Source of the DNA: CBDBLK01 sp965215445
GTDB lineage: Bacteria > Bdellovibrionota > Bacteriovoracia > Bacteriovoracales > Bacteriovoracaceae
Assembly (NCBI GenBank): GCA_965215445.1
Contig: CBDCDT010000002.1
Coordinates: forward strand, 1,860,001 to 1,924,000
Length of the DNA stretch: 64,000 nt
Direction of reading: 5' to 3'
The notes beneath the pieces are model-generated. The model ran no database searches and was not told the origin of the DNA. It saw only the letters and a program-made list of their open reading frames with translations. Every line of letters begins with the position of its first letter. Positions within the stretch are counted from its first letter, which is position 1. Below are positions 59,287-64,000 of the stretch, one piece after another. The position numbers and the translations under genes are program-made.

Positions 59287-60782
59287 CGTTCAAGTTTTTC
59301 AGCAATGGAAACGTGGCCATTTTTCCTGGCGATTTGGGCCGGAGTGATGTCTTTTTTTCTAAAAAATCCCGAGCGGTAGGCGATACTGGGGTCGGCGTCT
59401 TGTTCCAGGAGCAAATCCACTATTTCTGCGTAACCCTTTTCCGCCGCCCAATACAGGGCGGTTTTGTGACCTTGTTTTTCGACCAGGTTGACATCTCCTT
59501 CGGGGATGAGCATTTTGGCGGCCGAAAGTTTTTCCAGACGAATGGCAACGACTAGGGGAGTTTCCTTTTTTCTGCTGAAGCGACTGATGTGGCACAGGAT
59601 GTTTGGGTCGGCCCTGCTTTCCAATAATAAATTCATAATTTCCAGATGGCCTTTTTCCACCGCCAGACACAAAGCGGTTTTGCTAATACCTGATCTCAAA
59701 AACTCGATGGCGTTGACGTTGCTTACGGGAATAAGCTCTCTGGCGACCTGGATGTGTTCCCGGCGAATGGCGATCATCAAAGCGGTTTCAATGCGGGAGT
59801 CTCCATGGGCGCGAAAAGCATCGGGGTCTGCGTTTCGTTCCAGAAGCCGGTAGATCAGCTCAGTGAGGCCATAGTCGGCCGCCATGTGAAGGGCATTTCT
59901 TCCACTTTGGTCGGTTCTATTGACATCGGCAACCAAGGCCAAAATTTCGGCCGCTTCCCGACTCTCCTGGTGAATGGCACTGGTGAGGGGAAAGCGTCCC
60001 CGTTTGTCAGTGAGAGTGAAGTCGGCCCCTAGAGAGAGCAATGTTTTGACCATCGTCGTAGAGGCGTCTTTCTTGATCGCAATGTGCAGAGTCGTTTCTC
60101 CATACTTGTTGCTGGCATCGACGGGCACGCCTTCGCGAACCAATAATTCGACAATATCTGGCCTCTCTTTGCGGACGGCATGATGGATGATTCGCATTTT
60201 GAGTTCTTCATTGGAGGAGAGCAAAATATCTTCGATAGTTTTTTCTTCGGGTTTATTTTTGAAATAGAATTTCTGATAAAACTCCTGCAAAATCACCCAA
60301 TCTCTGGGAGTAATCGGCCGAAGTGTTTTGTTTTCAAAGTCTAGCAGATGCCACAGGATATGGGTTGCCGAAATGAAAACTTTAGAGTCTGAAACCAGGT
60401 TTCGGTGAACGTGGGCATAAAGTGCCTCGCCGTTTTCTCCAAATCCATGAATTTTGACTGCCACTTTTTCAAAGTAGGTATAATCCCGGTGCAAAAGATA
60501 GTCCCATTCTTCTGGCCGCATATAATTCAGTTGGCGAACGCGGTCGTGGTGGGGAACCCTTTCGAGAAATATGGGTTGTCCTTGGGAGTGAGTGGGGGGA
60601 ATCATTTTTTTTTGAGGGATGGGGTAGAGTTCTTCCAGACTGGAAAAAAGGCGCATATGTGTTCTGTGGATGTGCTCATTTCCACTGGTCACCTCCACTT
60701 CGATAGGTTCCGCGAGCGTGTACAGTCGCGCTTCAGAGGGTAGAGAAAAAAGCAGCAGGATGAAAATAAATGGCCACTTCAT
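59280..60782 (-). CDS. Secreted ankyrin-repeat protein
   Basis: This protein has about 500 residues from ATG 60782, where the signal peptide MKWPFIFILLLFSLPSEA begins; ATG 60797 is also in frame. An N-terminal domain of about 170 residues (LYTLAEPIEVEVTSG, RPEEWDYLLHRDYTYF, ATHILWHLLDFE) is unknown. The remaining part holds about eight ankyrin repeats (TALYWAAEKGYAEIVDLLLEQDADPS). It interrupts the VWA gene array on the opposite strand. Function is likely protein binding in the periplasm. Confidence 0.87.
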   Translation of the reverse strand: MKWPFIFILLLFSLPSEARLYTLAEPIEVEVTSGNEHIHRTHMRLFSSLEELYPIPQKKMIPPTHSQGQPIFLERVPHHDRVRQLNYMRPEEWDYLLHRDYTYFEKVAVKIHGFGENGEALYAHVHRNLVSDSKVFISATHILWHLLDFENKTLRPITPRDWVILQEFYQKFYFKNKPEEKTIEDILLSSNEELKMRIIHHAVRKERPDIVELLVREGVPVDASNKYGETTLHIAIKKDASTTMVKTLLSLGADFTLTDKRGRFPLTSAIHQESREAAEILALVADVNRTDQSGRNALHMAADYGLTELIYRLLERNADPDAFRAHGDSRIETALMIAIRREHIQVARELIPVSNVNAIEFLRSGISKTALCLAVEKGHLEIMNLLLESRADPNILCHISRFSRKKETPLVVAIRLEKLSAAKMLIPEGDVNLVEKQGHKTALYWAAEKGYAEIVDLLLEQDADPSIAYRSGFFRKKDITPAQIARKNGHVSIAEKLERY

Positions 60783-60866
60783 ATTTTTATGGTGCACTGT
60801 ATCGTGATAAAAATCAACACGGGGAAGGCATTTTTTTCCATCCTGGTTTTAAATATTGTTTTTTCC

Positions 60867-60893
60867 TCTGTTTTTTCTGCCAAATACCGATTC
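60867..60893 (+). promoter_or_regulatory. Decayed copy of the sigma-28 promoter block
   Basis: The stretch aligns with the promoters at 57093 and 58220 (TTTTTTC then ACCGATTC in place of GCCGATCA), and the GTG at 60903 falls where the other genes start. The -35 box is no longer recognisable, so activity is doubtful. It does support the proposed start. Confidence 0.4.
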
Positions 60894-60902
60894 CTTGAGC
60901 AA

Positions 60903-62087
60903 GTGAAGGCAAACAAAGCAATTTTTTTCGGTCTGGTTTTCTTGGTGTGGGTGTGTGCCTGCGTGCCCAACATAAATGTTAAAAGATCAAATGCTATTGA
61001 GAAGGGTCAAATAGATTCCGAGGAACCTCAAAAAACTATAAAAAAAATGTCTGTGTCTTGTCCTGAAAATATTTCAGGAGAAGACTGGTATTGCCAAATT
61101 TTTCACCGCACGAAAAACAAGGCCAATACTTCGATTGATGTCTTGTGGGTAATAGATAATTCGGAATCTATGTGCGAGCACCAAGAACGATTGGCAAAAA
61201 ATTTTGATTCCTTTCTCAAACAATTTACAGGCCAGTCCCAAAACACCGATTTTAGAATGGCCTTTATTTCATCCCCTTATGGAAACAGATCGGAGAAAGG
61301 GTGTTTGAGTACTTCCTCCAGCGATTCTATCTTCCGTCAAACAGGGGATTTTGGCGATAGAATGTACTATGTTCAATGCGGAGAAACGCTTAGCACCTCT
61401 AAGGCCAATCTTGAAAAAAAAGATTTTATCAATCAATTTAAAAGCAGAATCAGGGAAATAGGGTGCAATGGCATGTCCTACTATGCGGAATCGGGATTGG
61501 TGATGAGTTTGGATTTCCTCGAAGAAAACCCCAAGTGGGCCAGAGCAGATGCTTTTTTTCTGGTTATTCACCTTTCCGACGAATATGATGCCAGCGGATT
61601 GCTTGAATATCAAAGCAACAGTAAGTTGATTCATAACAATCTTTGTAATTTAAATGTTAATTCGTGCAGCAAAACCGGTGGAGATGGAGATTTGGATCAC
61701 CGAGCAGTGGCCAACTATTATATTGATACTCTCGACACTCACAAAAATTCCAAATTTAAAGTTTTTTCCATAGTCAGTAAGAAACCCGATGCTCCACGTT
61801 TTAATCAAGTGGCCAAACTCTCCGACGGAAAATCCTACGACATTTTAAAAGATTCCTTCGACACCATCTTGCAGGATTTTGGCGAGCAAGTGGCCAAAAT
61901 TTCTTCTTCCTTGCAATTGAAATACCCAGTGCAAACCGGCTCGGTGGAAGTTTTTATTGACGGTGTTCCCGCTGCCCAGGGCGACTGGCGCTACCTGGAA
62001 GACCAAAACGCCATCCGCTTTGAAGACGGGGTTTTTAAAGGCAAGAAAGGCGAGGTTACCATCAAAGTCACCTACCGAACCAAGTAG
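60903..62087 (+). CDS. VWA lipoprotein 5
   Basis: This protein has about 394 residues from GTG 60903, chosen by alignment with the paralogues; the longer frame from 60789 would add a second hydrophobic stretch. It has a lipobox-like VCAC, the two-Cys segment CPENISGEDWYCQIF, and the metal site VIDNSESM. The middle of the VWA domain has extra Cys residues absent from members 3 and 4. The distal site is HLSDEYDAS. The C-terminal module is kept. It is the first gene of a three-gene operon. Confidence 0.84.
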   Translation: MKANKAIFFGLVFLVWVCACVPNINVKRSNAIEKGQIDSEEPQKTIKKMSVSCPENISGEDWYCQIFHRTKNKANTSIDVLWVIDNSESMCEHQERLAKNFDSFLKQFTGQSQNTDFRMAFISSPYGNRSEKGCLSTSSSDSIFRQTGDFGDRMYYVQCGETLSTSKANLEKKDFINQFKSRIREIGCNGMSYYAESGLVMSLDFLEENPKWARADAFFLVIHLSDEYDASGLLEYQSNSKLIHNNLCNLNVNSCSKTGGDGDLDHRAVANYYIDTLDTHKNSKFKVFSIVSKKPDAPRFNQVAKLSDGKSYDILKDSFDTILQDFGEQVAKISSSLQLKYPVQTGSVEVFIDGVPAAQGDWRYLEDQNAIRFEDGVFKGKKGEVTIKVTYRTK

Positions 62088-62360
62088 GAGTGAGAGTTAT
62101 GAAAGCGAGCAAATCTCTTATTTTCAGTTTGGCGCTGCTAATTCTCGGATGCGCCTGTGTCGCCACCAAGAAAACTACCAAGAAGAGCAGAAAATCTGAT
62201 TTCTCGGGGCAGTCGGGTGATCCTCCGAGTGTGTCTGCAACTTGCCCCGAAAACGTCTCCGGCGAAGAAAAGTATTGCCAGGTCTTTACCCAGCAAGGGG
62301 GTAAGAGCAATCGTCCCATCGACATTTTATGGGTGATCGACAATTCCACTTCCATGTGTG
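61984..62360 (+). repeat. 377-bp direct repeat, copy 1
   Basis: This segment covers the last about 104 bases of VWA lipoprotein 5, the 11-base gap and the first about 260 bases of lipoprotein 6. It aligns without gaps to 63189-63565, with only scattered mismatches. Copies spanning a gene junction are the mark of a tandem duplication of a whole gene unit. Confidence 0.85.
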
Positions 62361-63292
62361 GCAATCAGGCAAAATTGGCACAAAATTTCGGCTCTTTTAT
62401 CAATAAATTTTCAGACCAAAGTGAGGACGTCGATTTTAAAATGGCACTTATTTCGGCTCCGAAACATTCCAAAGGGCCGGTTACTTATCGAAGTCAAGAT
62501 TTTGGTGGAAAGGGCTTCTCCACTACGCCGCTGATGAGGATGTACTATATTCAATATGGAACGACACTTACTGCTTCTGACCTAAAGCTTGGAAAACAAA
62601 GTTTTATCAACCGGTTTCAAGCAACCATTAATCAGATAGGGTGTCGTGGCCATTCTATGTATGCAGAATCGGGATTGGTGATGAGTCTGGACTTTCTTGA
62701 AGAAAATCAGACTTGGTTGAGACCCAATGCCTTTCTCATCGTTATCCACGTTTCCGATCAATACGATGCAGGCAGACTTGCTACAGATTCTGATGGCCGT
62801 ACAAAACTGGTTTATGGTAGCCTTTCTTGTAGTTCTACTCTAATCTTGGAAAAAAATTCTGATTGCAACTATCAGGTCGTGGCCAAGTATTATATCGACA
62901 CCTTGACCTCCCACAAGGGTTCCAAGTTTCTCTTCAAAGTTTTCTCCGTGGTCAATGACCCCGCTTCAATCATTCGCAACTTTGGGCATCACAACCCTCC
63001 GCGTTTTCACGAGGTGGCCAAACTCTCCGGCGGAAAGGCCTATGATATTGATGGCGGTTCTTTTGACACCATTTTAAAGGATTTTGGCAAGCAAGTGGCC
63101 GAGGTCACTTCCCAATTTCCCCTCAAATACCCGGTTTCAATGGGAACGGTGGAGGTTTTTGTCGATGGCATTCCCGCTCCTCAGAGCAACTGGCGCTATC
63201 TGGAAGACCAAAATGCCATCCGCTTTGAAGACGGGGTTTTTAAAGGCAAGAAAGGCGAGGTTACCATCAAGGTCACCTACCGAACCAAGTAG
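62099..63292 (+). CDS. VWA lipoprotein 6
   Basis: This protein has 397 residues from ATG 62099, with GGAG at 62087-62090; an in-frame GTG 62090 is less likely. It has lipobox GCAC or LGC, a Lys/Thr-rich linker, CPENVSGEEKYCQVF, VIDNSTSM, the AESGLVMSLDFLEEN segment shared with members 5 and 7, and HVSDQYDAG. It is 11 bases from its upstream copy. Both ends are almost identical in DNA to the neighbouring genes (377-bp repeats). Confidence 0.87.
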   Translation: MKASKSLIFSLALLILGCACVATKKTTKKSRKSDFSGQSGDPPSVSATCPENVSGEEKYCQVFTQQGGKSNRPIDILWVIDNSTSMCGNQAKLAQNFGSFINKFSDQSEDVDFKMALISAPKHSKGPVTYRSQDFGGKGFSTTPLMRMYYIQYGTTLTASDLKLGKQSFINRFQATINQIGCRGHSMYAESGLVMSLDFLEENQTWLRPNAFLIVIHVSDQYDAGRLATDSDGRTKLVYGSLSCSSTLILEKNSDCNYQVVAKYYIDTLTSHKGSKFLFKVFSVVNDPASIIRNFGHHNPPRFHEVAKLSGGKAYDIDGGSFDTILKDFGKQVAEVTSQFPLKYPVSMGTVEVFVDGIPAPQSNWRYLEDQNAIRFEDGVFKGKKGEVTIKVTYRTK

Positions 63293-63565
63293 GAGTGAGA
63301 GTTATGAAAGCGAGCAAATCTTTTATTTTCAGTCTGGCATTGCTGATTCTCGGATGCGCCTGCGTGGCCACCAAGAAAACTACCAAGAAGAGCAGAAAAC
63401 CTGATTCCCCGGGGTCGTCGGGTGGTCCTCCGAGTGTGTCTGCAACTTGCCCCGAAAAGATTTCCGGCGAAGAAAAGTATTGTCAGGTCTTTACCCAGCA
63501 AGGGGGTAAGAGCAATCGTCCCATCGACATTTTATGGGTGATCGACAATTCCACTTCCATGTGTG
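63189..63565 (+). repeat. 377-bp direct repeat, copy 2
   Basis: This is the second copy of the junction repeat, 1205 bases after the first, covering the end of VWA lipoprotein 6 and the start of lipoprotein 7. The 1205-base period equals one gene plus its spacer. Confidence 0.85.
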
Positions 63566-64000
63566 ACAACCAAACTGCTTTGGCACAAAATTTTACTTCC
63601 TTTATTAACCAATTCGCCAGTCAATCACAAAATATTGATTTTAAAATGGCGCTGATTTCGGCCCCGCAATTAACTGCAACTGGAAGCCTTTATCGAAGTA
63701 AAGATTTGGGCGGGCGTATGTATTATATTCAATACGGAACGACGCTGACCGCTTCTGCTCTCAGGGCCAGTCGGCAAGGTTTTATCGATCAGTTTCAAAC
63801 AATCATCAAACAGATTGGATGCGGTGGCTATTCTTACTACGCCGAATCGGGGTTGGTGATGGGTTTGGACTTTCTCGAAGAAAACAGGTCGTGGATGAGG
63901 AAGGATGCTTTTCTTATGACTATTCACGTTTCCGACGAATACGATGCTGGTGTGCTTAAGACTGATTCTGGTGGCAGCAAAAAACTGGTTTATCGTACCA
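63304..64000 (+). CDS. VWA lipoprotein 7, cut by window end
   Basis: ATG 63304 opens a frame that stays open to the last base, 232 codons. The signal, two-Cys segment, VIDNSTSM metal site, YYAESGLVMGLDFLEEN and HVSDEYDAG follow the order seen in members 5 and 6. The C-terminal module should lie beyond the window. More copies may follow. Confidence 0.87.
   Translation, partial: MKASKSFIFSLALLILGCACVATKKTTKKSRKPDSPGSSGGPPSVSATCPEKISGEEKYCQVFTQQGGKSNRPIDILWVIDNSTSMCDNQTALAQNFTSFINQFASQSQNIDFKMALISAPQLTATGSLYRSKDLGGRMYYIQYGTTLTASALRASRQGFIDQFQTIIKQIGCGGYSYYAESGLVMGLDFLEENRSWMRKDAFLMTIHVSDEYDAGVLKTDSGGSKKLVYRT

Noticed and set aside
60789..60902. Upstream extension of VWA lipoprotein 5 to 60789
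   Set aside because: The extra 38 residues would add a second hydrophobic segment, and alignment with the promoter-start blocks of two paralogues favours GTG 60903.

Overview
The window is gene-dense bacterial chromosome with about 65 protein genes, three tRNAs and no rRNA, CRISPR array or recognisable insertion-sequence transposase. The mix of lipoproteins and signal peptides, LPS heptose genes, IHF, an FHA-GGDEF cyclase resembling Bdellovibrio DgcB, GYF/PilZ and Hanks-kinase signalling genes, and flagellar-type (sigma-28) promoters points to a motile Gram-negative bacterium, most likely of the Bdellovibrionota or a deltaproteobacterial relative. That placement is inference from gene content; there is no marker rRNA here. 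GTG and TTG starts are common, adjacent genes often overlap by 4 bases, and convergent genes often overlap at their 3' ends, so the genome is compact.

Layout. 1-2.3 kb: two tandem coiled-coil paralogues and two unknown genes. 2.3-7.2 kb: an oleABCD operon for long-chain olefin synthesis by head-to-head fatty acyl condensation, with a small DUF2442 gene between oleB and oleC. 7.2-11 kb: an unknown membrane protein, a DUF4143 ATPase preceded by 22-bp repeats, and a secreted subtilase. 11-15 kb: a short ParC-like topoisomerase behind tandem palindromes, IHF alpha, a MerR regulator, a Ppx/GppA phosphatase, and a retropepsin/DUF5678 pair. 15-18 kb: two related small membrane proteins, an FGE-like protein and an ankyrin lipoprotein. 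18-24.3 kb: a tight minus-strand operon cmk - glycosyltransferase 9 - heptose kinase - pheS - pheT. 24.4-31.1 kb: an AT-rich accessory stretch with a NYN nuclease behind an attenuator-like leader, a GCS2/aspartoacylase pair, an Rpn nuclease, and two tandem XRE repressors with palindromic operators, ending in tRNA-Pro.

31-42 kb: a BNR-repeat protein, a metalloprotease, an AlkC-type DNA-repair protein fused to a GIY-YIG nuclease domain, hipBA, an acyl-CoA dehydrogenase, pgi, the FHA-GGDEF cyclase, mutL, and a miaA that contains a 123-bp palindromic element in frame. 42-46 kb: a membrane Ser/Thr kinase, a lipoprotein and a GYF-GYF-PilZ protein. 45.9-49.3 kb: two VWA-like lipoproteins. 49.3-54.2 kb: a cyclic-nucleotide-binding protein, a thiolase, a NamZ-like muramidase, a START-domain protein and a lipoprotein. 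54.4-57 kb: tRNA-Thr, tuf and tRNA-Trp, then a DUF4160/DUF2442 pair where secE-nusG usually follows. 57-64 kb: a tandem array of five VWA lipoproteins, interrupted by a convergent ankyrin protein and running off the window end.

The strongest candidate for an undescribed system is the family of seven VWA lipoproteins. All have a lipoprotein signal, a VWA domain and a shared C-terminal module. Promoters with sigma-28 spacing and consensus precede two of them, a looser match precedes a third, and a decayed copy precedes a fourth, which suggests a surface or adhesion function switched on with motility. The second-best signal is the in-frame palindromic insertion in miaA.
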